Part shown: in pieces, positions 1 through 8,075 of the stretch
Position numbering within the stretch: the stretch's first letter is position 1
Layout: each line of letters starts with the position of its first letter
Assembly (NCBI GenBank): GCA_017429685.1
Contig: JAFROL010000008.1
Location: forward strand, 1-64,000
From: Bacteroidales bacterium
GTDB lineage: Bacteria; Bacteroidota; Bacteroidia; Bacteroidales; P3
Direction: 5' to 3'
DNA: 64,000 nt
Translations under genes and position numbers: made by a program
Notes under the pieces: generated by a model
What the model was told of the DNA's origin: nothing
The model's input: only the letters and a program-made list of their open reading frames with translations
The model's database searches: none

Positions 1-40
1 AATTTTTAATTTTTAATTTTTAATTATTAATTATATAAAA

Positions 41-1051
41 ATGCTTCTTTTAGACGAAACTCCTAATCTCTTGGCCGCTGCTGCGCAGCAGGCCACAACA
101 ACAGCGCCAGCCGACACCGCCGTCGTCGAAGGCGGCGCGCTCGATGTGGTCCAAAAGACCGACAGCATCAACCATCAGCTCATTGACAGCGTGCGCAATA
201 TGAACCTGGGCGACCTCAAAGCCGTCGTGTCGGGCGAAAACACAATTTTCAAGGATGCCCTTTCGGGACTGATGGACCTCACTGTCGCCTTCATTCCCAA
301 GCTCATAGGCTGCATCCTCGTCCTCTGGGTCGGCTTCAAACTCATCAAGCTGCTCAAGAAAGCCCTCACCAAACTCCTCGACCGCCGCAACGCCGAGTCG
401 ACCCTCAAAGGGTTCCTCACCTCGCTGGTCGACGTGATGATGAAGGTGATGCTCATCATTATGGCTATGGACATCATCGGCATCAAGGCCACCTCCTTCA
501 TCGCCGTCCTCGGTGCCGCCGGTCTCGCCATCGGTATGGCCCTGCAGGGCACCCTCCAGAACTTCGCCGGCGGCGTCATCATCCTGCTGCTGCGCCCCTT
601 CAAGGTGGGCGACTATATCGAAGTGGGCTCCTTCAAAGGCTACGTCAAGGAAATCCGCATCTTCCACACCCTCATCCGCCCCTTCAACGGCCGCATCATC
701 ATCGTGCCCAACAGCGAGCTCGCCACCAAGAGCCTCATCAACCACACCAAGGACAACGTCATACGCCTCGACGTCGTGGCCAGCGTGGCCTACGGCACCG
801 ACCTCGACAAGGCCCGTCAGGTCATACAGAGCGTCATCGACAACGACCCCCTCATCCTCAAAGACCCGATGCCCAAGCTCTGCGTCAGCGAGCTGAACAG
901 CAGCTCGGTCGACTACTCGCTGTGGCTCTGGACCACCGTCGACGACTACTGGACCGTGTGGATGCGCATCCGCGAGAACATCTACAAAGCCTTCGCCGAC
1001 AACGGCATCAGCATCCCCTTCCCGCAGCTCGACGTCCATCTGGACAAATGA
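41..1051 (+). CDS. mscS: MscS-family mechanosensitive ion channel
   Basis: Small-conductance mechanosensitive channel of the inner membrane, which releases solutes on hypo-osmotic shock. The 336-aa protein has a polar N-terminal stretch (about residues 1-75), then hydrophobic segments at about 80-105, 135-155 and 160-185. The last carries the Gly/Ala-rich pore helix (GAAGLAIGMALQGTLQNFAGG), followed at once by the family signature RPFKVGDYIE that opens the cytosolic beta domain; VPNSELATKSLINHT follows further on. Length matches short MscS proteins. The ATG at 41 follows an AT-only repeat and has no clear Shine-Dalgarno. The gene ends at the border of a GAGAACG tandem-repeat tract. Family is seen directly; conductance and gating are inferred. 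Confidence 0.93.
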   Translation: MLLLDETPNLLAAAAQQATTTAPADTAVVEGGALDVVQKTDSINHQLIDSVRNMNLGDLKAVVSGENTIFKDALSGLMDLTVAFIPKLIGCILVLWVGFKLIKLLKKALTKLLDRRNAESTLKGFLTSLVDVMMKVMLIIMAMDIIGIKATSFIAVLGAAGLAIGMALQGTLQNFAGGVIILLLRPFKVGDYIEVGSFKGYVKEIRIFHTLIRPFNGRIIIVPNSELATKSLINHTKDNVIRLDVVASVAYGTDLDKARQVIQSVIDNDPLILKDPMPKLCVSELNSSSVDYSLWLWTTVDDYWTVWMRIRENIYKAFADNGISIPFPQLDVHLDK

Positions 1052-1056
1052 GATGT

Positions 1057-1212
<156 letters not shown>

Positions 1213-1215
1213 ATA

Positions 1216-1246
1216 AAAAAAGGTGTCCTGTTACAGACACCTTTTT
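1216..1246. terminator. bidirectional rho-independent terminator
   Basis: Stem AAAAAAGGTGTC / GACACCTTTTT with an 8-nt loop, with a T-run on both strands. It sits between the converging mscS and the lipoprotein gene and can serve both. Confidence 0.85.
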
Positions 1247-1267
1247 CGTTTTCGTTAACGTTAACGA

Positions 1268-1900
1268 TTATTGGTTGCTGACCTTTACGTCGTCGAGGTC
1301 CAGATAGAACATATCGGAACAATCGAAGTGGCGGAAAGCGATCTGCACATCCTGGCCCTTGTAGGCGTCGAGGTTGACGGTTTTCTGAATCCAAGGGCTC
1401 TGAGCCTTGCTGCCGATGGTTTCTTCGAAAAGGGCGTTGCCGTTGGGGACGAAGGTGCCGTTTTCGACCTTGCCGACATAGACGGCATAGTGTTCAGCAG
1501 AATAGGCGGCATCCTGGGCGCAGACCCAGAAAGTGAGGTTGTAGCCGCTGGCATTGGGGATGTGGATCGAGGGGGTGACCAGGTAGTTGTCCGGAGTGAG
1601 CACGCCGAAATTGTTGTCGTACGACTGCGAATAGACTAATTTGCCGCTGCCGCTGTGATCGCCGAAGTTGCCTTCGTCGCTGAGCCAAGCAAGGCCGTCG
1701 CCGTCAGCGTCGATGTTCGTCCAAGTCGAGGGGAGGCCGTTCTCGAAAGCTTCCTCGAGGAGGATGGGTTCGCCCTGCTCTTCCTGCTGGGTGTTGTTGT
1801 CGTTGCCTTCGCCTTCTTCCTCGTCACCGCCGCAGGCAACCAGATTAGTCATACCGAATGCAAGAGCTGCAATCGCAAAAAATCTTAATACTTTTTTCAT
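1268..1900 (-). CDS. lipoprotein with cleaved-adhesin / choice-of-anchor-J-like domain
   Basis: A 210-aa exported lipoprotein. The signal peptide ends in lipobox LVAC (Cys23), followed by an acidic spacer (GGDEEEGEG...) and a low-complexity linker to about residue 45. The rest is one jelly-roll-like domain: EEAFENGLPSTWTNIDADGDG near its start, LVTPSIHIPNASGYNLTFWVCAQD in the middle and VQIAFRHFDCSDMFYLDLDDVKV at the end. This pattern is typical of the cleaved-adhesin/choice-of-anchor J family found in gingipains and many Bacteroidota surface proteins. The domain probably binds carbohydrate, protein or haem, but the ligand cannot be read from sequence. There is no T9SS tail, so the protein is lipid-anchored. 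A -7 box lies at 1963-1970. Confidence 0.8.
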   Translation of the reverse strand: MKKVLRFFAIAALAFGMTNLVACGGDEEEGEGNDNNTQQEEQGEPILLEEAFENGLPSTWTNIDADGDGLAWLSDEGNFGDHSGSGKLVYSQSYDNNFGVLTPDNYLVTPSIHIPNASGYNLTFWVCAQDAAYSAEHYAVYVGKVENGTFVPNGNALFEETIGSKAQSPWIQKTVNLDAYKGQDVQIAFRHFDCSDMFYLDLDDVKVSNQ

Positions 1901-1962
1901 AACTTATAATAATTTATGTTAATAAATGAATTAATTAAGGTTTTCTATAGTGTTTTCGGGTG

Positions 1963-1970
1963 CAAATTTA
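1963..1970 (-). promoter_or_regulatory. -7 box TAAATTTG
   Basis: Reverse complement reads TAAATTTG, matching the Bacteroidota TAnnTTTG -7 element, about 63 bp upstream of the lipoprotein start at 1900. No clear -33 TTTG was found. Confidence 0.55.
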
Positions 1971-2163
1971 CATAAAAAAGCGCACTGCAAGCACATTTTC
2001 AGCATAATATTTTTTCAAACAAAAGCAACCTGCTGATTTACAGCCACAACACATCAAATATATTATCAATTCGCACACGTCGAGCAACAACAAAAACAGC
2101 AGGAGAGACATCATAAAAACGAAAAAAACATCGCAAAACATCATTTTTTGCAACATTCCCGGC

Positions 2164-2210
2164 ACGTGTCGACCGACGCCAGGAAAGAACGTGTCGCCCG
2201 ACGCCAGGAA
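2164..2210. repeat. 22-bp direct repeat, two copies
   Basis: Copies at 2164-2185 and 2189-2210 differ at one base (ACGTGTCGACCGACGCC versus ACGTGTCGCCCGACGCC, both followed by AGGAA), with 3 bp between them. They lie 62 bp before the long palindrome. Confidence 0.85.
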
Positions 2211-2271
2211 CGCAGCCCAAAAAGCCCATCCGCAAAGCACAGCAAACCAGACACTTCAAACCACCTGCACT

Positions 2272-2370
2272 GCCCGTTGTACGGTATATGTACGCTATTT
2301 GTACGGTATTTGTACGCTTTCGAAGCGTACAAATACCGTACAAATAGCGTACATATACCGTACAACGGGC
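2272..2370. repeat. 99-bp inverted repeat of 11-bp units (copy 1)
   Basis: Perfect 48-bp arms with a 3-nt centre (TCG). Each arm starts GCCCGT and contains four tandem 11-mers of consensus TGTACGSTATW (the innermost truncated). Eight GTAC tetramers result, starting at 2279, 2290, 2301, 2312, 2327, 2338, 2349 and 2360: spacing 11 bp within each arm and 15 bp across the centre. There is no T-tract after it, and it sits in a divergent promoter region, so a terminator role is unlikely. Copy 2 is at 57951-58049. Confidence 0.97.
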
Positions 2371-2496
2371 GAAGCAAGTACTGGAAAACAGGCCGTTAGT
2401 AATGGCATTTCTGACGCCCGCAAATGCCCTCGGAGAGTGTTGGGTTAAAAAAAATAAAAAAATCGCCAAAATTAGTGATAAAAAGAAAAAAAAGTG

Positions 2497-2504
2497 TATT
2501 TTTG
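2497..2504 (+). promoter_or_regulatory. -7 box TATTTTTG
   Basis: Matches TAnnTTTG in an A/T-rich tract, 80 bp before the ATG at 2584. This implies a leader of roughly 70-75 nt. Confidence 0.6.
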
Positions 2505-2583
2505 CATTTGGAAAAAATTTTATTTTTATTTATTAACTAACACCGAAGAGCCTGATGGTCAATAACAAGGCACGAAAGAAACA

Positions 2584-4167
2584 ATGAAAAAAGTATTATT
2601 AGTTGCAATGGCATTGATGCTTGGCACTTCCGCCTTCGCCCAGTTCCAAAGCGAAAAGAAGTCTACTCCCAAAGATGGTGCCAAGAGTACGCCTGACTGG
2701 ACTCCTATCGTTCAGGATGTGACGGGTGTTAACTTCCTCGACAACACCCAGACCATCAGCACCGCCGACATCCGCAATGCAGGCAAATGTATGGTCATCG
2801 ACTACTCCGCTACCTGGTGCTCCTGGTGCTGGGTGATGCACACCAACGGCATCCTCGAAGCCATCAAGAACCAGCTTGGCAACGACGTTGAGGTCATCTG
2901 GGTTGAGAGCGACCCCTCGACCACCAACCCTGCCGAACTCACCGGCACCGGCCAAACCCAGGGCGACTGGACCAACGGCGGCCAGGTTCCCTATCCTATC
3001 ATCAACGATGAGGCCTTCAACAACCTGATCGGCAACGACAACATCAGCGGCTACCCCACCGTCGTATTCGTTTCGCCCAGTGGCTACTGGTGCAACCTCT
3101 ACGGCAACGAGGACTGGCAGTTCGGCCCCTACGACGCCACCGAGGCTGTGACCAAAGTCAGCGCCCTGCTCAACTCCTATCCGCAGCCCAACGTGGCTCC
3201 CGTTGTCAACATCGACGGTCCCACCACCGCCGTCAACGGCAGCAACGCTACTTTCTATGCCAACATCGTCAGCGTTGACGAGGTTACCAACATCAGCTGG
3301 ACCGCCCAGGGCGCCACTGTGACCAGCGGCAACGAAGCCAGCTTCACCACCAGCTGGACCACCGACGGCACCTACACTGTCAGCGTCAGCGTGACCAACA
3401 CCACCGGCACCACCACCAAGGACATCACCGTCAACGTCATCAGCTGGAACTGGGGCAACACGATGAGCTACCTGATCAGCGAAGAATATGGCAGCTCGGT
3501 CGGAACCGGCAGCGCTATCCACTGGGGCGCTATGTTCCCCGCCGAGTTTATGACTGGCCGTCAGTACCTGAAGAGCGTCGACTTCTACGCTCCCAAGGGC
3601 GGCAAGTACACCCTCAACATCTATCAGGGTGGCGACAACGCTCCCCAGAACAAGATCTACACCCGCGTACATCAGATTCCCGTTACCGCTCAGGCCGGTT
3701 GGGTAACCATCAACTGCAGCGGTGCCGTGCAGCTGGATCAGACCAAGAACCTGTGGGTCACCTTCAACACCACGACCATTGACTATCCCGCAGCCGGTGC
3801 TGCCTACAGCGGCGACCCCAACGGCTCGCTCGTCAGCATCGACGGCAGCAGCTGGATGACTATCCAGCAGGCTTCCGCTTCGCTCGACTACACCTGGATG
3901 ATCAAGGCCACCACTGGCGACCAGCCCAATGCCGGCATCAGCACCCTTGGCAATGTCGAGCTCAATGTCTATCCCAACCCCACCACCGGCATCGTCAACA
4001 TCGACGCTGAAGGTATCGAGAACGTCGAGGTTATGGATATGACTGGCCGCACTGTTATGACCGCCAACGGCAGCACCGTGGATATGAGCGCCCTCAACAA
4101 CGGCGTCTATATGCTCCGCGTCAACACCGTGAACGGCAGCAGCCTCCAGAAGATTGTCAAGAAATAA
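2584..4167 (+). CDS. T9SS-secreted thioredoxin-like protein with PKD domain
   Basis: A 527-aa secreted protein. The signal peptide (MKKVLLVAMALMLGTSAFA) is followed by a thioredoxin-like domain with a Cys79-Ser-Trp-Cys82 redox motif in YSATWCSWCWVM and a later GYPTVVFVSPSG segment with the expected cis-Pro region. A PKD-like Ig domain spans about residues 205-287 (WTAQGATVTSGNEASFTTSWTTDGTYTVSVSV). A further beta-rich region comes next, then a type A T9SS sorting domain over the last 70 residues (VYPNPTTGIVNIDA ... GVYMLRVNTVNG, ending KIVKK). It should be exported by Sec, moved across the outer membrane by T9SS and perhaps anchored to A-LPS. A disulfide oxidoreductase role on the surface is inferred; WCSWC is not the usual CGPC or CPHC. 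Confidence 0.88.
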   Translation: MKKVLLVAMALMLGTSAFAQFQSEKKSTPKDGAKSTPDWTPIVQDVTGVNFLDNTQTISTADIRNAGKCMVIDYSATWCSWCWVMHTNGILEAIKNQLGNDVEVIWVESDPSTTNPAELTGTGQTQGDWTNGGQVPYPIINDEAFNNLIGNDNISGYPTVVFVSPSGYWCNLYGNEDWQFGPYDATEAVTKVSALLNSYPQPNVAPVVNIDGPTTAVNGSNATFYANIVSVDEVTNISWTAQGATVTSGNEASFTTSWTTDGTYTVSVSVTNTTGTTTKDITVNVISWNWGNTMSYLISEEYGSSVGTGSAIHWGAMFPAEFMTGRQYLKSVDFYAPKGGKYTLNIYQGGDNAPQNKIYTRVHQIPVTAQAGWVTINCSGAVQLDQTKNLWVTFNTTTIDYPAAGAAYSGDPNGSLVSIDGSSWMTIQQASASLDYTWMIKATTGDQPNAGISTLGNVELNVYPNPTTGIVNIDAEGIENVEVMDMTGRTVMTANGSTVDMSALNNGVYMLRVNTVNGSSLQKIVKK

Positions 4168-4211
4168 ATGTTGACTTTCAGTTTCGTTATAACGGTATAA
4201 CGATATTTCAT

Positions 4212-4253
4212 AACACAAAAGCCGGAATGCAATTGCATTCCGGCTTTTGTGTT
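4212..4253. terminator. bidirectional terminator
   Basis: A perfect 42-bp palindrome (arms of 21 bp centred between 4232 and 4233, GC core GCCGGAATGCAA) with flanking A- and T-runs. It lies between two converging genes. Confidence 0.92.
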
Positions 4254-4262
4254 TCCTGTTTT

Positions 4263-5276
4263 TTACAGATGCTGCCTGACGGCAATGCCCAGATTTTTCA
4301 GATAGAACCGGCGGAACATCGACTGCCCGTAGATGACTCGGTACTGCCGGCTGAAACGCAGATATTTGCCACTGCGCCGCACCACGCGCACCAAGGCGTT
4401 GGGGTGACGTTCGGGGCACTGCATATAGAGCCGCTCGAAGTCGTTGGCGCCGAGCTGTTTCGACTCCAGATAGCCGAGTCCGTCGCGCATAGGGGCACCC
4501 AGCAGCCTCTGGCAATAGAGCGTCATCAGGTCGGCAAAAACCTCCACATCGGTGCCCCGCTTCAGGCGGTCGAAGGCGTCGTAATCGAAGCCCTCCGAAC
4601 CCAGCAGCAGACACCAGTCTATGAGTGTCCGCAGCCTGACGGGGTTGTGGAAAAAAACGGCGTGATGCTCGCAATGCTTGGCAAGGAAAAAGGCCTCTTC
4701 CTCGGCAGGAAGGGCATAGAGGTTGGGGACGAGGATATTGTCGCCGCGGTGCCACAGAGGGTCGTCGTTATGGTAGAGCAGACAGGTGTGGCATTCGAAC
4801 GTTACGCTCTTGAAGGCGAACGTGATATGGCGCGGGTCCTTGCGGTCGACATCGATTCCGGCCGATTCGACCAGCGCGGCGATGCGTTCGGTGTCGGCTC
4901 CCGTCAAAAGGTCGTTGTCGCCGCATTCGCGATGCAGAGGCTCCTCATAGCGACGCGCAAGCGACGACCCCTTGACCACGGTCAGCGGCACGCCAACGCT
5001 CTCGCCGCACAACGCGGCAAAATCGGCCAGAGCCTTCTCGCGACGCCGGTTGTCGGCCTCGACGGTCTGCGCCATCGACAAAAAACGGAACAGCACCTTG
5101 CGCGGCGGCCGCAAGCCGGCAGGCAGTTTAAGTATGGCATCGTACACCAAAGCCGACACAGCCTGGCGGCGGGCAAGGTCGAACAGCACGCTCCAACCGC
5201 CGTCGTCGGCCGGCAAGCCCTCGGGCTCCTCGCCGCCGAAAAGGCCATATCGCAGCAGCGACACAAGGCACTTCAT
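4263..5276 (-). CDS. nucleotidyltransferase-family protein (NTP_transf_5-like)
   Basis: About 337 aa from the ATG at 5276, whose first bases overlap the stop of the upstream glycosyltransferase (ATGA), so the two are translationally coupled; an AGAG lies just before the start. A longer in-frame start at 5336 would overlap the upstream gene by 64 bp and is less likely. VVKGSSLARRYEEPLHRECGDNDLL fits the family of uncharacterised nucleotidyltransferases (PF14907), in which a KG...D.D-like core is conserved; here it reads GDNDLL. EEEAFFLAKHCEHHAVFF and LIDWCLLL further on also fit. These proteins often accompany glycan biosynthesis genes, consistent with the partner here. Substrate is unknown. 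Confidence 0.75.
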   Translation of the reverse strand: MKCLVSLLRYGLFGGEEPEGLPADDGGWSVLFDLARRQAVSALVYDAILKLPAGLRPPRKVLFRFLSMAQTVEADNRRREKALADFAALCGESVGVPLTVVKGSSLARRYEEPLHRECGDNDLLTGADTERIAALVESAGIDVDRKDPRHITFAFKSVTFECHTCLLYHNDDPLWHRGDNILVPNLYALPAEEEAFFLAKHCEHHAVFFHNPVRLRTLIDWCLLLGSEGFDYDAFDRLKRGTDVEVFADLMTLYCQRLLGAPMRDGLGYLESKQLGANDFERLYMQCPERHPNALVRVVRRSGKYLRFSRQYRVIYGQSMFRRFYLKNLGIAVRQHL

Positions 5277-6190
5277 CTCTTTTGACGAAAAGTTCTGCAT
5301 AAGAAAGCAACAAAAAGATAAAACCACATCGGACACGGCGAGGGCCGGCCGACGACGGACACAAGCCTGTCAAGGTCGCGACGCGGACACCCCTTGACCG
5401 TGGCCACACGCAGGTAAACATAGCGCATCCGCTCGAAAAACCGTCCCACGGCGGCAAATGCACTGTGGCGGTCGGCATAGCTGCGCAGAAAGACAAAGAA
5501 CCTGCAGATATCACCCATAAAGCGTCCACTCCGCTCGGCCGACCAGGCACCGGCCGTAGTCGACTGGTTGAAAGTGCGGTGGCAATAAAAACGGTACGTG
5601 TCGTTGCACATACACTGTCCCGCCGACTCGACGACGCGCAGGGCAAACACCGTATCCTCCAGTATCGACATATCCTCCGGATAGCGCAACTCGCTGTGTT
5701 CCATCAGCCAGCTGCGACGCACGATGTTGGTGGTATGGTCGGCGATGCTGCTGCGCGGTCTCACCAGGCTCAACGGTCTGCAGCACAGCGTGGCCGACGC
5801 ATCGGGCACACCGGCGGCAGGCTTTTCCTGCGGACTGGACTGAATAACCATCCTGCCTATGTGCATCATCGGCACCCACTTAGGCATCGACCGCAAATCG
5901 TCGATCAGGCATTCTATGCCGTCCATAACGACGATATCGTCGGCGTCGACAAACCAGACGAATTCGCCAGTTGCCGCCTCAATGCCGGCATTGCGTGCCG
6001 CTGCCGCACCGCGATGGTCGGTGCGCAGAAGACGCACCCCGTGTCCGTCGGGCACTAGCGGCGCAACGGAGCCGTCGTCGACAGTCACGATTTCAGCGAT
6101 GCCACTCTCGACAAGAGGAAGTAGCGACCTGCGACATTGGGCAAAGGCTGCGGCATTGTTATATACCGGAACGATAAACGAGAGCAGCAT
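5273..6190 (-). CDS. glycosyltransferase family 2
   Basis: About 305 aa starting MLLSFIVPVYNN. The longer frame to 6238 would begin with TTG inside a terminator, so ATG 6190 is preferred. GT-A fold hallmarks are IVPVYNN near the N-terminus, VDDGS (UDP-sugar binding), RNAGIEAATGEFVWFVDADD (the DxD-type metal site reads DADD) and a downstream ILEDTVFALRVVE acidic segment typical of GT2 enzymes of surface polysaccharide pathways. It probably transfers a sugar onto a lipid-linked or LPS acceptor at the inner membrane. It overlaps the nucleotidyltransferase-like gene by 4 bp. The start is only about 8 bp downstream of the pepD terminator, so its own promoter or terminator read-through must supply transcription. 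Confidence 0.88.
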   Translation of the reverse strand: MLLSFIVPVYNNAAAFAQCRRSLLPLVESGIAEIVTVDDGSVAPLVPDGHGVRLLRTDHRGAAAARNAGIEAATGEFVWFVDADDIVVMDGIECLIDDLRSMPKWVPMMHIGRMVIQSSPQEKPAAGVPDASATLCCRPLSLVRPRSSIADHTTNIVRRSWLMEHSELRYPEDMSILEDTVFALRVVESAGQCMCNDTYRFYCHRTFNQSTTAGAWSAERSGRFMGDICRFFVFLRSYADRHSAFAAVGRFFERMRYVYLRVATVKGCPRRDLDRLVSVVGRPSPCPMWFYLFVAFLCRTFRQKR

Positions 6191-6197
6191 TGAAAGC

Positions 6198-6230
6198 AAA
6201 AAAAAGGGGGACGTCCGCGGGACGCCCCCC
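6198..6230 (-). terminator. terminator downstream of pepD
   Basis: On the minus strand a GGGGGGCGTCC/GGACGTCCCCC stem (one G-U pair) is followed by a run of T. It ends 8 bp before the next start codon at 6190. Confidence 0.85.
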
Positions 6231-6258
6231 ACACTCAAAAAATATTGTTATGAAAACT

Positions 6259-7713
6259 TTATTTCTTTTCGGGTATGGCCTCGAGCGCAGCGACAAGATA
6301 GTCGAAGAACTTCTTGCAGCTGGGGATGTTGGCGCGCTCGTCGGGGCTGTGGGGGCTCTGCAGCGTGGGTCCGAAGCTGATCATATCCATTTCGGGATAC
6401 TTGCCGCCCAGCAGGCCGCATTCCAGACCGGCGTGGATGGCCACCACGGCGGGCTCTTTCTTGTAGAGTTTCTTGTAGGTCTGCTTCATAGTCTTCAGCA
6501 GCGGGCTCTGCATATTGGGTTTCCAGCCGGGATAGGCGCCGGTGAGCTTGCAGGTGCCGCCAGCCAGTTCGGCCAGGCAGACAAGGCGTTCGGCCAGGGC
6601 GTCCTTGGCGGTGTCGACCGACGAGCGGAGCAGAGCCTGGACGGTGAAGTTCTTGCCGGTGGTCTTGACGATGGCCAGGTTGAGCGAAGTCTCGACCAGA
6701 CCTTCCATATCGCGGCTCATACGGATGACGCCGTTGGGGGCCACCATCATCAGGTTGATGATTTTCTGAGTGTCGGCGTCGCTGATGACATTCTGCGTCA
6801 TACGCACCTTCTCGTATTTCATAAAGAAATCGGGCTCGACGGAAGCCAGCTCTTTCTTGACCCATCCGGCCACCTTGTCAAATTCGGCCAGGATGCATTC
6901 GGTGTGCTCTTTCGGGAAAGCGATGACGGCTTCGGCATCGCGCGGAATGGCGTTGCGCATATTGCCGCCGTTGATGCTGATGAGGCGCAGACCGCACTCG
7001 GCAACCCAGCGCAGATGACGGAACATCAGCTTGTTGACATTGGCGCGGCCGGTGTTGATTTCCATACCCGAATGGCCACCCTTCAGTCCGCCAAGGGTCA
7101 GCTTGTAGGCGCAATAGTCCTTCGGAGCCTTCTCGGTGGTGTAAGGAATATTGAGAGTGGCATCGACGCCGCCGGCGCAACCCACATAGAGCTCGCCTTC
7201 GGTCTCCGAGTCGAGGTTGAGCAGGAACTCGCCCTTCAGCTCGTTGGCTTTCAGACCGAAAGCACCGGTCATACCGGTCTCTTCGTCGGTGGTGATCAAA
7301 GCCTCAAGTGGGCCGTGCTTGATGGTCTTCGACTCGAAGACAGCCATAATGGCGGCAACGCCCATACCGTCGTCGGCGCCGAGGGTGGTGTCGCAAGCGT
7401 ATACCCAATCGTCGACTATCTTAGTCTCGATGGGGTCTTTCAGAAAGTCGTGCACCTTGCCGGCACGGGCCTGGGGCACCATATCCATATGAGCCTGCAG
7501 CACCACAGGGCGACGGTTTTCCATACCCTTGGTGGCGGGTTTGCTCATAATGACGTTACCGACTTTGTCGACACGGCAGTCGATTTTTTTGTCTTTAGCC
7601 CATTTTACTAAAAAGTCGCGCACGGCCTCCTCGTGTTTCGAGGGGCGCGGGCAGCGCGTGAGGGAGTAGAAATTGCTCCACAGCGCTTTCGGTTCAAGAT
7701 CCTTGATTGTCAT
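6259..7713 (-). CDS. pepD: cytosolic dipeptidase / aminoacyl-histidine dipeptidase (M20)
   Basis: A 484-aa zinc metallopeptidase of family M20 that hydrolyses dipeptides, including Xaa-His, in the cytoplasm. Full-length architecture is visible: VVLQAHMDMVPQ (metal-binding His and catalytic Asp), TTLGADDGMGVA (bridging Asp), ITTDEETGMTGA (general-base Glu-Glu), GGLKGGHSGMEINTGRAN in the dimerisation domain, and a C-terminal AIHAGLECGLLGGKYPEMDMISFGPTLQSPHSPDERANI carrying the last metal ligand region. There is no signal peptide. It is monocistronic, with a -7 box at 7759-7766 and -33 TTTG at 7786-7789 (19-bp spacer), and a strong terminator. It is well suited to an amino-acid/peptide fermenter. 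Confidence 0.95.
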   Translation of the reverse strand: MTIKDLEPKALWSNFYSLTRCPRPSKHEEAVRDFLVKWAKDKKIDCRVDKVGNVIMSKPATKGMENRRPVVLQAHMDMVPQARAGKVHDFLKDPIETKIVDDWVYACDTTLGADDGMGVAAIMAVFESKTIKHGPLEALITTDEETGMTGAFGLKANELKGEFLLNLDSETEGELYVGCAGGVDATLNIPYTTEKAPKDYCAYKLTLGGLKGGHSGMEINTGRANVNKLMFRHLRWVAECGLRLISINGGNMRNAIPRDAEAVIAFPKEHTECILAEFDKVAGWVKKELASVEPDFFMKYEKVRMTQNVISDADTQKIINLMMVAPNGVIRMSRDMEGLVETSLNLAIVKTTGKNFTVQALLRSSVDTAKDALAERLVCLAELAGGTCKLTGAYPGWKPNMQSPLLKTMKQTYKKLYKKEPAVVAIHAGLECGLLGGKYPEMDMISFGPTLQSPHSPDERANIPSCKKFFDYLVAALEAIPEKK

Positions 7714-7758
7714 AATTTTGTATATATTTTATGTTATACTTTATTTCGTAAGAGGGTA

Positions 7759-7789
7759 CAAAATTACAATATTTATTCCAAACGGCAAA
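7759..7789 (-). promoter_or_regulatory. pepD promoter (-33 TTTG, -7 TAATTTTG)
   Basis: Minus-strand TTTG (7786-7789), 19-bp spacer, then TAATTTTG (7759-7766), the Bacteroidota consensus arrangement, about 46 bp upstream of the start at 7713. Confidence 0.7.
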
Positions 7790-7817
7790 ATTTTTTTTTA
7801 AAACAAGCGTTAAAAAG

Positions 7818-8022
7818 AACGGAGAACGAAGAACGGAGAACGAAGAACGGAGAACGGAGAACTGAGAACTGAGAACTGAGAACTGAGAACTGAGAACTGA
7901 GAACTGAGAACTGAGAACGGAGAACAGAGAACGGAGAACGAAGAACGGAGAACGGAGAACGGAGAACTGAGAACGGAGAACGAAGAACGGAGAACGAAGA
8001 ACGAAGAACGGAGAACGAAGTC
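7818..8022. repeat. heptamer tandem repeat GAGAACG / GAGAACT / GAAGAACG
   Basis: About 200 bp of head-to-tail GAGAAC-type words: 7-mers with C/G/T variants, including a run of about eight GAGAACT units around 7855-7915. They belong to the same family as 1057-1212. The tract separates pepD and the radical SAM gene, which diverge. Beyond it is an AT-only TTTTTAATT repeat reaching the next ATG. Confidence 0.9.
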
Positions 8023-8075
8023 GAGGGAGCCTCGAGTAATTTTAATTTTTAATTATTAATTTTTAATTCCAAAAA

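Larger units (their letters stand above)
1901..2583. other. 683-bp divergent intergenic region
   Basis: Lies between the divergent lipoprotein gene and the T9SS thioredoxin-like gene. It contains a -7 box for each gene, a 22-bp direct repeat (2164-2185, 2189-2210) and the 99-bp palindrome at 2272-2370. Open frames running through it are made by the palindrome and look non-coding. Confidence 0.8.

Noticed and set aside
2272-2370. Reading the 99-bp palindrome as a rho-independent terminator
   Set aside because: It is in a divergent promoter region and no T-run follows either arm.
2141-2399. Several frames translating the 99-bp palindrome (Tyr/Arg/Gly-rich)
   Set aside because: The protein strings are made by the repeat itself on both strands; no start context or homologue pattern.
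2599-4755. A 718-codon minus-strand frame over the T9SS thioredoxin-like gene and the next gene
   Set aside because: It crosses a strong terminator and two real genes and shows no family motif.
7818-8022. Possible CRISPR array
   Set aside because: The units are contiguous 7-mers with no unique spacers and no cas genes nearby.
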